Origin: Mariannaea sp. PMI_226
Lineage: Eukaryota; Ascomycota; Sordariomycetes; Hypocreales; Nectriaceae
DNA: 64,000 nucleotides
Direction of reading: 5' to 3'
NCBI GenBank assembly: GCA_024336345.1
Contig: JANFOG010000004.1
Coordinates: forward strand, 3,596,001-3,660,000
Below, piece by piece: positions 33,201 through 44,374 of this stretch. The notes under the pieces were generated by a model. It saw nothing but the letters and a program-made list of their open reading frames with translations, searched no databases and was not told the origin of the DNA. The position numbers were made by a program, and so were the translations under genes. The number at the start of each line of letters is the position of its first letter. The first letter of the stretch is position 1.

Positions 33201-35866
33201 AGCTCATCAAACATCTTGCCCTCCACTCAACGCCCTCTGCTGCCAGTTGAGTCACCGCTCGCAAGACAAGAGTCTCGTGGTCGCTTCGGACTGCCGCCGT
33301 GAAATTGAGTCGAGTAGAATTGCAGAACCCGCCCTGGTAAGTGGACCGGTCTCACTCTCACCCCATCCCCCAAAGAACCCCCCCCCCTCTCCCCCCTGGC
33401 CACGGGCCTGGTTTCCATAAAAGCTTCTGGAAGCCGGGATACCAAACAGGGGACGCACCATTTTGTGCAAATCTCAATCTCGCCTCTATGGGAATCGAAT
33501 CGCCTGAGGGCAGGGTGACACGATGCCCAAGCACAAGGGGGCGCTAACGCAGTGCCCTCCCGACAGGTTTGCACAACCCAGCCAATTTATTATTCATGCT
33601 GGATTGGGTGTTTCCTAGCATTTTTATCCGTGCTTCTGTAATTTTGTACAGATTAATTACCTGCCTACAGATTACAGCATTAGTTGTTGCCTCCCACGCC
33701 CTTCTCCGTTCTCCATCCTCCATACGGGGCACGGTGCGCAGAGCACGCATAGAGGAGGAGCTGCAGATTACTCCGTCCCTCACACAAAAACCGACTTTGT
33801 CAGGTTCCGTTTGCTAAGTTCTGATACACTACTCAGGTAGCGTACGGTAATTAGCGTATTTCGACAACGTTGCGCACCAGGGAACCAAGGAGAGACGGTG
33901 TGAACGGCCAGCTCAGCGGTGGCCCTTATTATTGCTATTCTATTTTTATTACTGCTCTTATTATTAACAATCACCTGGGCAGACACAGACCTAGACGCAG
34001 ACGCGGTAATGGAGATGGAAGTGACCAGTGATGGAAAGAGAACGGCGCCTCACCAATCACCGAAATGGATATCAATCCCCACGATGTCGCTGGGCACAAA
34101 GGCGGTGGGACGGATTGGTCGCAAGGTAAGTTTGTCATCTTTCTCCCTGGCCATCAGTTCCATTTGGAGCCCCCGTGGTCGGCAAGTGCTGCTGCTATTG
34201 CTGCTACTGCTGCAGCAAAGCGAGGCCGCCTCCAAACCCCCAGCATGGGAATGGTGGATTGGCATGACTGGAGCCAGGAATTTCGCATGAATGATACAAT
34301 GTGATATTCATGGAGCACATGGCCGGTTCTGTTCCCTGGTCTTTGGTCACCAGGGACCTTCCACCCCCAGCCGTTTCAAAAGACACTCGTTTCAACAGAG
34401 AGAGTTCCATCTCCGTGTGAGGCGGGGCAGGCATCGGGATTCTAATCCCAATATTGGGGGGGGGGGTCTCATTTCAGGCCCTTTTAAGATTTGACTCTGA
34501 CTTCTCATCCTCACGCTCTTTCTGTGCTTGAGCCGATCAGTACCGGCTCAGCGATGGAGAAGGGGGTGATGGGGGGGAAAAAAAGACACATGGGCGGCAT
34601 CGTACCGCCCGGCCGCACAGTGCGTAAAGCCGACCGGTCGGGACTGTCTTGTTTCCCGATCGCCACAGCATTTCCCCCCTCCGATCCGCTCCGCATCTCT
34701 CACGGTTGAAGCAATTTATCAGAGGGGGAATGAATGACAAGAAAAAGCCAGAGATGGTGGGTGTGGACTTGTTGAAGTGGAGCTTCCCAGGGTCTGCCTC
34801 CAATGGATGCATGAGCATCATCGGAGCCAGGGCTTCACTGCGTGGCCGCAACGTGATTCTGTGGATGAGGGAACATTCATCGGCCAAAAGAAGAATAGCA
34901 CTGTGGGTGGAATCCCTGGAGCCACGCGCCTCCAAGGGGGGAGGGGGCCAAACACCCAAAGGGCTGCAAGTATGAGACAAATGCAATAGGTACCGTCGTA
35001 CTCCGTGCCTCAAAGGGTCACACCCCAAAAGAAGAGGTTGAAGTTGGAGGTTGAAAGAGGACACCATACCATAGTATATGGATAATGAGGTGGGATGGGA
35101 TGGGAAGGGCATGGAAGGTCCAAGATGGAACCACCATCACCCCAACCACCAGCTCTGCGACCTGCCAGTGCAGAAGATGGGGCACGCGCTGTCGGTTGCG
35201 GTCCCAGCTCCAGTTATAGTGCTCTACAGTGGCCTTGTCTTGTTCATGGAGCACATTGGGAGGGTAGGAATCACAGCCCGGGAATGCCATGGGCCAGCTG
35301 TCCGAACCCTCTCTCTCTGGGCCTCCTCCAATAGCAAGGAAGTTGTCTCTTTGCTTTGTTGAGACCGGCGACACAGCAGGGCACTGCAAGTGGCCCATAT
35401 CCGTTGCCTCCTCCTATGGTCACGGATTTTTCTATCAGCTCAGCTCGTGCTCTCTCTCACCAATCTTTCATTTCGGAAGCTGCGCTCGATGCACATACTG
35501 GTCCCTCTGATAATGAGTTCTACTCGTATCCTCATAAAAGCCCCTCTCTCTAATCTTACTCTTTCGCTCCGGTGAACAAACAAAAAAAACCATCTACGTA
35601 TCAATTGCAAAGGATATCATACAGGAGCTTCCACCGGAAGAGCTGTTTTGACGTTTTGTTATACTGGGCCCAGTGGGTAAAGCCTCCAGGCCCACATCTG
35701 TTCAACAGTTGGTCGTGGATGTCAATCTGTTGCTGGACTGTACCCGTATTGTGCTACACCTGGCTGCACGTTGCAAAACCCTTGACCCTACAGCGCACAT
35801 GATAACCTGCAGATGAGCAGCACTTGCGCAGACGAGCTAGGCCATCGTGCAGAAGTGAGGGTTGGG

Positions 35867-35888
35867 TTTTTTTTTTTTTTTTTTTTTT
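35867..35888. repeat. Poly-T run of 22
   Basis: An uninterrupted run of 22 T followed by GGTGG, in the gene-free block about 2 kb before flbA. It could be an old poly-A tail seen in reverse, but no retroposed sequence is recognisable beside it. Confidence 0.9.
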
Positions 35889-36974
35889 GGTGGCTCAGAT
35901 CAAGCACCGTGCTTTTGGCGATTCAAGAATGCCCATGTAGGTCATGATGGAGGAGGCAACGGTTGCGGCACATTTAGCTATACGACCTCAATCTCTGATC
36001 TGCCCAAGTTTGGGGGACCTTTATCACAGGAGGTACAGAGGTAGGCAGCTGGGAAAGCCTGGACAGGTGCTTCAAATAGAAACCCTGCCTTGCACCACAG
36101 CTCGTTTTCCACATCGCGGAAAGCTAGCTTAACTATCTCGAGATGAAATGTGCTTAGCGATGCAGAATTACCTACCCCCCTCTTTCACCTCGTCATCACC
36201 AGCATTTGCTGCAATCTACCCCCAGTCATCAATTACTCCTTCACTTCCGAATGCCAGTCTGACTGGTTACCCCGCCCCGTGATTCCTGTCTGCCGTCTTT
36301 CGTGGCCTACCTTAGCGTAGGGGGGGCCTGGAGTTGGGCTCAGGGCCCTGGCGTCCCCAATGCTGCGGGTTGCTGAAAGCGGTCGTACCACATAAGCATG
36401 AGGCGATGGATCAATTGGCCAGTCACTACCGTCTTCTTCAAGGCAATGAGGAGGTGAAAAAAAGCAAAAAAAAAAAGGACAAAAAAGGCGACAAGCCCTG
36501 AATGTTACGCCCAAATAACCAATTGGAAGTATTCCAGCCGTTTGATTGGTGGTGAATCCCTGGGATGCTCTTTCAACTCAGTCATTTCATCGAGCGTATA
36601 ATTTATTTACAGCAGCTAGTCTAAGCTTTTTTTCTTTTTTTATTTTCGTGGCCAGCATGAAACCTGACAAGATACTGTTTCCGATCTGTCATAAACCTCC
36701 GTTCCTATGGGATCCCATTACCTCTTTCATTTCAGTTAACCTCGCCTGACGTTTTGGCCATCATTTCCTTTCCCACATGTTCCGAAGTTACTGTGTACTG
36801 AGAGGCCATATGTGGTGAGAGAATACTGGTGCCCGGAAATAGATCCAGGGTCCTTGTATTATTTGTCTTTTCCACGCAAGTTGGATACGTGACGGGGAAC
36901 GTGCAAGTGACGAAGTAGTCTATGTCCTTCACGGTTGGCGGCAACCCGCCTGGCCTCCCCAGCAGCGATCCAGT

Positions 36975-37010
36975 CACACACACACACACACACTCTCTCT
37001 CTCTCTCTCT
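36975..37010. repeat. Compound microsatellite (CA)9(CT)9
   Basis: Nine CA units run directly into nine CT units without interruption, about 870 bp before the flbA start codon. Likely length-polymorphic. Confidence 0.95.
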
Positions 37011-37696
37011 CATTCTCAGTCCGTAAGTGACTGCGTATAGTAGGTACCCTACGTCTACGGATCACTTCCCACCACGTAGGTACAGAGCATATGCTGCACT
37101 GTAGGTAGGTAGTGGGTAACCGAACTTACCTACCGAACCACCCCCTGCACGCACTGCTACCGCGTTGTACCTGAGGTAGGACACCCAAGTACACCACCTG
37201 GCCCAAGTATCTGCTACCTTGCCTCAGAGAGGGCAACAACAGGAAAGTGGAGGCGCCGCTTCGAAGGGGCGCATGAGTAAGTGCGAGAGCACGTACCACA
37301 CAGCACCGTCCTGGGCTTGGGTTTCTGCTCGGAGCTTGTGGCTCTGATCCCCCCCCCTCTCCCCTGGCAAACCTGGCTCCTCGACCCTGGCGCGTTGACC
37401 CGATTATTTCTTTTCTTTTTTTTTTCTATGCCCCCATTGCCCTGAACCTTGCTCCTGCCCGCTCGTCTCAGCGCTCTTCCCAAGGCCCACCGCTGGTTCC
37501 CACTCGTGGTTCTTGGTGGAGGTCCCCCTCTTTCTTCGGCGTATACCCACACCCCCTCCCATCAGACACCCCTCCCACCCCTCTCAAGTGCGCCCATCGC
37601 CAGAGCGAGAGAGGCCCGGTCTTTTTTTTCTTGCCAGTGCTTGGTTTTTGGTCTTGGTCTTGGGCTTGGGCTTGGGCCTTTTGGGACTCTCCTCTA

Positions 37697-37731
37697 CCTT
37701 GCCTTGCCTTTTGCCTTGCCTTGCCTTGCCT
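37697..37731. repeat. CCTTG pentamer repeats in the flbA leader region
   Basis: Several copies of CCTTG/CCTTTTG in tandem, preceded at 37642-37680 by a related TTGGTCT/TTGGGCT repeat. The reverse-complement word CAAGG recurs upstream of the DUF7053 gene at 44646-44743. Confidence 0.8.
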
Positions 37732-37873
37732 TTTTACTTACCTCCAGTACCGGCCGTATCTATGGTGTCCCGTGTCCCACTCACTCCTCACTCGTTCATC
37801 TAACCTCTTATTTGAACCTTCCCGCTGCCGTCACCATCAAACCCTCTTTCTGACCCTCTCTTGTTCCCGTTAG

Positions 37874-40240
37874 ATGGCCGCTCTGTCGCAACCTCCTCGG
37901 CCCACGGATTCTCAGCCTGCTCCTACTTCTGCCTCTACCTCGACCTCTCTCTCTCGCTCTCACTCTCAGCGTCTCCTGTCTTCCAACGTTGCTCCCTACT
38001 CCTCACTCTCGGATCGTCGTCCGTCTCCGCAGCCTTCTCACCATCATTACCAAGACAGCCTCACTGGCGCATCTCCTCCTATAGCTGCACCTCCGGCACA
38101 CCCACACTCCCACCGCCATACCGTCTCCATCTCAAGGCTCAATCAGCGATCTTCCAGCGGCATCTTTGCCCTTGCCGCCGCTGCCTTGGACCGGACCCAG
38201 AACGCCATTGCGACCATCTCAGAGCCGTCAATCCGTCCCCGGCAATCCAACAGCACCCTTTCGAGGATTTCTCTCTTGTCGACTTCCAACCCCAGTTCTG
38301 AGCCGTCGAGCCCAGATAGGAAGCCACGCCTGAAAAGCGCCTCGAACCAATCCCTCCTCTCCAACGCGAACCTGGACAGCGCAATCGCTTCACAGGCCCC
38401 CGCGGCGATTAATCCGCCATCTCTACCCTATTCGACCACCGATCCAAGCCTCCCCCACCTATCAAATCCCCTCCTGTCTCAGCAAGCAAAATGCATCAAA
38501 CATCCTCGCGCTTGCTGCGCATGACGGACGATGACCGACCGTTCACGAAGGTATGTATTATGAGTCTACAGGAGAATATTTCAAACCTGGCTTCGCCGTT
38601 TTATTTCTTGTACGCCGTTGATCCGCGGGCTTCCCGTCCGGAACACAAGACGCCACCACCTGAAACGCTACTATCACGAGCATTATTTCTCTGCTGTCGA
38701 ACATTGGCTAACTAGGTCACACAAATAGGACTTTAAGGATCTCTTCTCAACTCTGGTTGTCAGTTTGTTGCCGCTCTCAGCGCACCGTGTTAGATTGACC
38801 AAGGTCGAGTATACCTTCCTCTCTGAGGATGCTATCAACAACCTTGGCTCTCTCAAATTCTCCCAGTCAAACCGCATGCCCGATCCCAAGGATCCTTCTC
38901 GCATTGTTACTACTACCACTACCACCACCTTCTCAATGGCTAAGGATATGGCTCGCTCTATTTGCCAACGCTTTGTGGAAGCACGTTTCATTGAGTCAGC
39001 CGACGGCAAGTATCAGCAGGTGTATAGCATGAAGGGATCGGTCTGGCAATTGACGCCTAAGGGAATCACTGTACTGGATAGATTCTGCTCAAGAAACGGC
39101 ATCCAGCAGAAGCAAGTAACAGAATTGGTTAACCTCGGTGCCACCCAACTAGTGCTGCTCGAACGCGATTCCCAGACCGATAAGCTACTCAATGATCAAG
39201 GCACCATTGAAGTCATTTTCCGGCGATTTGTGGGTGCTGAGGGCCGAAATGTCAAGCCAAGTGTCAATGCTGCTGACTCTGACTCACTGCACGACTACAA
39301 GGATGGTCTGACGGGAGTAAAGATGGCTGCTGAGCGCAAGGTTAATGGAAAGACGTACCGTGATACCTTCACTGGCAAGTCTGCGACTGACTGGCTTATG
39401 GATTGCTCGACTAGCGTGGATCGACGGGAAACTATTGAAATCGCAACCCTCTTCATTGAGTATGATTTGGTTGAGGTTGTCGCCCAGGACCGCGCATTCA
39501 TGTCGCAGAACCCTGGTTCTAATGTCTTCCAGCCAACCAAGTATGCTATTTACCAGATGTCCCAGCGCGGAAAGGATCTCCTCAATGGCACTGGATCAAG
39601 GGGACGGGCTTCGGAAAGTGAGGGTGGCGGTCCTTCTCAGCGCAATGGCATTACCCGCGATTCGAACACGCAGCGACTTGACAAGATCCTGAACGATCCT
39701 GCCCTCCGCCTCCTCTTCCGTGAGAACCTTCGAGACACTCACTGCGAGGAGAACCTGTCCTTCTACCAGGATGTAGATGAGTTCGTCCGCAGCTGCAAGG
39801 CTGTTACACGTTCTGCTCAGAAGAACCCCAGCAACACCTCCATGGACGGTGTCAAGGAGATCATGGCACAGGCCTACGGAATCTACAACGCTTTCCTGGC
39901 TCCCGGATCCCCTTGTGAGCTGAACATTGAGCATCAACTCCGCAACAACTTGGCCACTCGCATGACCAAGGCTGTTGGACAAGACGTTGCGATGATCGAT
40001 ACTCTACAAGAGGTGACGTCGCTGTTTGAGGATGCCCAAAACGCCGTCTTCAAGCTCATGGCTAGTGTAAGCTTCATTTACCTTTCTAAACCTCCTGTGA
40101 TTCAATACTGACGACAGATATAGGACTCGGTTCCCAAGTTCCTCCGCAGCCCCAAGTACGAGCAGCAACTGCGAAACTACGAATTTGACGTTGTCGGTCG
40201 AGCCCCCGAGCGTAGCCAAAGTCGATCTAACCGCAAGTGA
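37874..40240 (+). CDS. flbA: FlbA-type regulator of G-protein signalling (DEP-RGS), N-terminal frame break
   Basis: GTPase-activating protein for the heterotrimeric G-alpha that promotes growth over conidiation in Aspergillus; cytosolic or membrane-associated. Exons: 37874-38550, 38729-40066 and 40124-40240. From MHQTSSRLLRMTDDDRPFTK (38491) to the end the match is strong: fungal DR/DEP region (LLPLSAHRVRLTKVEYTFLSE), a second DEP domain (GKTYRDTFTGKSATDWLMD) and the RGS domain (RLDKILNDPALRLLFRENL to LFEDAQNAVFKLMAS). The N-terminal Ser/Pro-rich part, including IFALAAAALDRTQNAIATIS, starts at 37874 but is in a different frame. The downstream frame is closed by TAA near 38411, so the switch must fall between about 38413 and 38490. 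No good donor exists; a one-base deletion, sequence error or internal start at 38491 are the options. Confidence 0.85.
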
Positions 40241-42166
40241 AGCCAAATCGAACACTGAGTGGTGAAGTCAAAGCTCAGTGCTTGATGTGGCAACCCACAT
40301 GCCCAAAATGGCCTGTTCTGATGGCATGAATTGTGCCTTTCAACCCTGAGCCTCTCAACTCGCAAGTCAGTTGCATAGAGCTTGATGAATCGATTGGCTA
40401 CAATATGCTTTCGACACAATTGAAATGATACCAGTTAGAGCCCAGACCTTGTCTGATGCATATTCGGTGTTTTTGGTTTTGAATCCTTTTTTTTATAATT
40501 TTTTCTGTGTCTTCACTTTATTTTTTTGGTCTTCGTCTCATTTCCTGTTTATTTTGTCAGATTTTTTGTTTCATTTACGGTCCCCTCTGGCAACACCGTA
40601 TCTCGACCATGAACCTGGCTACTCCATAGTAGTCCGTTCCCAAGGACTGACTATGTCTGGCTACCGATGGTTCGCCTTTATCGTCACACAGACACACAAT
40701 CACTCTTTTCTTCTTCATCTCCGGTGGTGGACATTCAGAAGAATCCACAATGGTCACGGTGAAGAGGCAGGTGGAGGGTAATTGGGGTGGGAAAATGTGG
40801 ACTGAAAAAAGTAAAAGATTACGGAGATGAATCAACCGACTTGACCTGGTAACACGGTGCTTGTTGGTCAACAACAACAAAACATAGGAGGGAGAGAAGG
40901 AGAAAAATAAAGGCAAACAAGGCCAGAAGGATACGAGGAACGATACGGGTCAGGGAGAACAAATATTAGTGGACGGGGCGGTGCGATTGAGGATTCAGGG
41001 GAACCAGGAAAATATCTCGGCGGCATCTTGTTGTTATTCATTTACGGACCACGGCCTCAGGGACATGTTGCGACCTACACTCGGGCCGAAAGTAATGCAT
41101 TGCATCGAAAGGAGTCGGTTACACGGTGGGAGCGCTCTCATACACGCACACACACATACACACACACACAAACAAACACACATATGTACATAGAAAGAAT
41201 CTTTTGGGCAGCCTTCCGCAAATCAAGAACAAATCCAAGACTAATCAAAGTCTTTGAAGAAAAAAAAAATTTAGATGTAGATCCCAAGACCAAGTCTTGG
41301 GTCTTCTCCACTCAACTTTCTCTGCAAGGGTTCTCTGTTTTGTTTCGTTTCCGGGTGGTTTTGTTTGTTTTCTTTTCTTTTTATTTTCTGTTCTTCTAAT
41401 TGCTTGGCGAAATGTAGAGGGTTGGAATTGAAACGTAAGGGAGAAAAGGCGCCAACTCTTCAATGTTCCAGATGCCTTCAGCCGTAGACTTGGGGACAAG
41501 CTGTTTTGGTTTCTACATAGATTAATTAACCACCATATCGTGCACTAGTCCAATTGCCGTAGGCAAACATGCATTGGAGAGAAGCCGTAGAGGGAGGGGA
41601 GGGGGAAGGGCCTTTGGCGCTATTGTCGTGCATTGGAACGAGGCCTCATCTCGTCTACGACTATGAACGGAATGGGAACATACCACATACCCTCCATGGT
41701 GTAGTTGCTATTTCTGTTGCATGCTTGGACAGCTCGGCAGATCACATTTTGCAAGGGGAGAAACGGGGGTGGTCGGGAGAGAGAGAGAAGGGCGAGGAGA
41801 AATGATTGTCTCATATCAGGAATGAGGGCGGCATGTTGTTTTGTTTTCCTATGTCTGAGATGTTGTTTGGATGTTGCGAGAAAGCGGTGACAGGAAGGGG
41901 AAAAGACAGGTTGAAGGCGGATAGCATTCTTTCTCGAGGATAAAAGAGGCTGCTTCCGTCGTGATATCAACGACTCTTCTCATCATCACTATCAACTTTT
42001 AAGACACTCTCGTTTTTTCGCACGCAAACAACTCGCCTTCAAGTCACTCGCTAGAGCTTGCTTTCGGTAGAACTCATTCTTGTTCTTCGGCTTCTTATAT
42101 AAACCCTCCAACCTTCGCTCCAACCAGGATAAACCATCAAACCAACCAACCTAATACTTTCACACA
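40241..42166. other. Intergenic region between flbA and a cell-wall protein gene
   Basis: No gene supported in 1.9 kb. It includes T-rich 3' flank sequence at 40485-40570, a CA-rich microsatellite (41141-41184) and, from about 41980, a CT-rich leader with CAACCAACC-type words immediately before the ATG at 42167, typical of strongly expressed fungal genes. Confidence 0.45.
41141..41184. repeat. CA-rich microsatellite
   Basis: Imperfect (CA)n with interspersed CG, TA and AAACA interruptions over about 44 bases. No coding role. Confidence 0.9.
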
Positions 42167-42652
42167 ATGTTCGCCAACAACGCCATCGTTCTCGCTCTCG
42201 CCGGCTTTGCCGCTGCCCACGAGGCCTATGAGACCCCTACCTCTCACCACCCCAGCTATCCCACTCATGTTCACAATGGCACCGTCCACACCATCACCAA
42301 GGTGTACACTGCTTACACCACCATCTGCCCTGAACCCACCCAGTTCGAGTTCAACGGTCACCACTACGACGTCACTGAGGCTTGCACCCTCACCATCACT
42401 GACTGCCCCTGCACCGTCACTGAGACTACTGGTCCCATGCAAACTGCCCACGGCTGGGGTTCTGGCGGCAAGGTCGTCGAGGTCCCGCCCTCCCAGCCCG
42501 AGAAGCCCCATTGCACCGGCGACGAGTGCGAGAAGCCCCACACCTGCACTGGCAGCGAATGCGAGGAGCACCACGAGGTCGTTACCGGCGGTGCTGGTGT
42601 TTTCGGTTTCAGCTTCGGTATCGCTGCGGCCCTTGGTCTCATTGCCCTGTAA
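42167..42652 (+). CDS. Small secreted GPI-type cell-wall protein
   Basis: Single exon, 161 residues. A signal peptide is evident (MFANNAIVLALAGFAAAHEA; cleavage probably near residue 18-20). The mature part contains HTITKVYTAYTTICPEPTQF and VTEACTLTITDCPCTVTETT, the Thr/Cys-rich module seen in many Pezizomycotina wall proteins. A Cys-rich repeat follows (HCTGDECEKPH, TCTGSECEEHH). The C-terminus ends in a small-residue region and a hydrophobic tail (GVFGFSFGIAAALGLIAL) that fits a GPI-anchor signal, with a likely omega site around VTGGAG. Codon use is strongly C-ending, suggesting high expression, and the leader is long and CT-rich. A structural role in the wall is inferred. Confidence 0.9.
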   Translation: MFANNAIVLALAGFAAAHEAYETPTSHHPSYPTHVHNGTVHTITKVYTAYTTICPEPTQFEFNGHHYDVTEACTLTITDCPCTVTETTGPMQTAHGWGSGGKVVEVPPSQPEKPHCTGDECEKPHTCTGSECEEHHEVVTGGAGVFGFSFGIAAALGLIAL

Positions 42653-43231
42653 ACGAGCTCGCCGCTCACGCAAGCATGAAAGGCACGCGCCGTTCTTCCC
42701 TTGTATTGCCACATCCCTCGGGTGGTAATACCAGTCCGATGCAAGGGTTCCATGGTTCCGACGACACATGGCTGGAACATTCCCGAAAGCTCCCTTTTCA
42801 ATTCCTGAAATCCAATATATTTAATGTTTAAAGATGGCCCAATTAGGGGAGGAGGTGGAGAGGGCTAGGTTGTGTTGTGTTTGTTTGGGTTGTCCTTTTC
42901 TTCTTTTTATCCTGGTTTGGTTTTCCGAAAAATCCTCCACGTGAGGACTCGGATAGCATTGCATCGCTCGGAGGAGTAGTTATCTCGTTCTGTAGTTAAG
43001 CATGGTAGCCGAAAGCAAAAATGAGTTCTCAACACCGACATGCTTTGTCCTTCGCGTATTCAACATGTGACATTGTTTCAATCTGCCTTTCTTCAAGGAA
43101 ATAAATGAGTCAAGGATCAACAACCTTGTGGGCACCAAATGGTAATCCGAACATAATAGCATACGTGAGTAAGACACAGAGGAAAGGATGGTTCGCATGG
43201 CAATGGTTCATATATGTATGTATGACATTTC
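42653..43231. other. Convergent 3' flank of wall-protein and DUF7053 genes
   Basis: About 580 bp between two converging stop codons; T/G-rich words at 42865-42920 fit a 3' untranslated region. No gene is supported. A minus frame near 42980-43198 has no recognisable content. Confidence 0.5.
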
Positions 43232-44374
43232 TTATTGAAGCTCTGCTGGCACGGGGCGTTTTTCCTGCGGAACTTGCAACGGAGCAGGGTACAAACGAGG
43301 TATCTCCGGTGGTGGCTGCCGCAGCCCAGGCGTTGAGACTTCCTTGCTATATGGGTTCATATCTGAGAATTCGACATAGTCTCGAGGCCTGCTATTCCCT
43401 CGATAAATGGTTCCGGAGTACTTCAGGCCTCCATCGTCTGAGTGATCTTCTTGAGACATTCCTGGTAATTCCAGAGTTTCCGCGTGTAATTGAGGAACTC
43501 CAAGATGGTTTGAGCCAGCTGTGCTTTCGTAGGAATGAGATTTAACCGGTTGGGACGAATTTGTCTGATAGGGTTGATATGACGGTCTCGGATTATTGTG
43601 ACGTTTCTCGGCCTCTTGGTGTTGCCTCTCTCTTGATTGGTGTACTTGAAATGTCTCGTTGTGCGGACGACTAAAGTTGCGATTGGTTGGCGGCGATGAA
43701 TGACTCCGAATATGCTGCCGATTGGATCCAGTATTTGGAGGAAGAAGAGAGCCGATTGGGGAGACGGTCATGGATTCTGAGCCAAGTGAGGGGGGCGCTG
43801 GGTGAAATGAGGAGGAGGAAGGAGAAGGATTATTTGGCATGCTCAGTCTTGAAGTGTTGGTAGACTGCACCTGTGCCTTTGTGGCTAGGCGGTCGACCAG
43901 TGCGCCATGTGACTTTTTGATGGTTTTCTTTACGAAACCAATCATTATGGAATTGCATCTCAGATCTACATCTTCTCTGAGGTACAGTCCGTTCAGCGGC
44001 GCATTGAGTCCCAATTCCATCGGCTGCGGCGGCTCACCGGGCAATGAGCCGCCAACAGACCAGCGGTCGCGGATTTCAAGTCCCAAGGCAGCATAACAAT
44101 GTGTCTGGAGACCTTCTGGGAGGTCGTTGAAAGCGCATGTGTAGGTGACTTTACCGGAGACACCGGGGAGATAACTGACGCGATCAGTCAAAGAGTACCA
44201 TATGCATCGATGCTCCTCTGGTGCTGCGTGTGGAGGTGGAGGGATGGTATGGCGCTCAATGACGAGCGGGTTCAAGTCGATCATTTCAAGGTGATCATGG
44301 AGGAAGCTTATGGCGACCTCGCGAGTGACCCCGCGAGGAAGGGGTGTGATGTTTGTGAATGTAGTTCTGCCCAT
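43232..44374 (-). CDS. DUF7053-domain protein, function unknown
   Basis: Single exon, 380 residues from the ATG at 44374 (MGRTTFTNITPLPRGVTREV). The open frame runs upstream another 52 codons, but only from a TTG and without family resemblance. The N-terminal 170 residues match the fungal DUF7053 pattern: ISFLHDHLEMIDLNPLVIER, CIWYSLTDRVSYLPG, VTYTCAFNDLPEGLQTHCYA, LGLEIRDRWSVGGSLPGEPP and GLYLREDVDLRCNSIMIGFV. This fold is suspected to be a START/SRPBCC-like lipid-binding domain, which I cannot verify here. The rest is a disordered Ser/Pro/His/Gln-rich tail ending in PPLQVPQEKRPVPAELQ. No signal or membrane segment is visible. Confidence 0.85.
   Translation of the reverse strand: MGRTTFTNITPLPRGVTREVAISFLHDHLEMIDLNPLVIERHTIPPPPHAAPEEHRCIWYSLTDRVSYLPGVSGKVTYTCAFNDLPEGLQTHCYAALGLEIRDRWSVGGSLPGEPPQPMELGLNAPLNGLYLREDVDLRCNSIMIGFVKKTIKKSHGALVDRLATKAQVQSTNTSRLSMPNNPSPSSSSFHPAPPSLGSESMTVSPIGSLLPPNTGSNRQHIRSHSSPPTNRNFSRPHNETFQVHQSRERQHQEAEKRHNNPRPSYQPYQTNSSQPVKSHSYESTAGSNHLGVPQLHAETLELPGMSQEDHSDDGGLKYSGTIYRGNSRPRDYVEFSDMNPYSKEVSTPGLRQPPPEIPRLYPAPLQVPQEKRPVPAELQ

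Larger units (their letters stand above)
24309..37873. other. Gene-poor block of about 13.5 kb upstream of flbA
   Basis: I find no exon set, no protein motif and no tRNA or transposon signature across this block, although elsewhere in the window a gene occurs every 2-3 kb. Open frames are short, overlap on both strands, mostly start at GTG or TTG and encode low-complexity Ser/Pro/Arg-rich strings derived from homopurine or homopyrimidine tracts. The DNA is neither AT-rich nor TpA-enriched to the eye, so it does not look like RIP-mutated repeat. It contains microsatellites and a CT-rich terminal 500 bp that looks like a transcript leader of flbA. The best guess is an extended regulatory region, possibly with non-coding transcripts. 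This is inference. Confidence 0.5.

Noticed and set aside
34430..34470. B-box-like GGGATTCTAATCCC word
   Set aside because: A simple palindrome next to a G-run; no upstream A-box or cloverleaf.
24309..37873. RIP-degraded transposon block
   Set aside because: Base composition stays near that of the neighbours, no long terminal repeats, transposase or reverse-transcriptase traces are visible, and TpA enrichment is not apparent.
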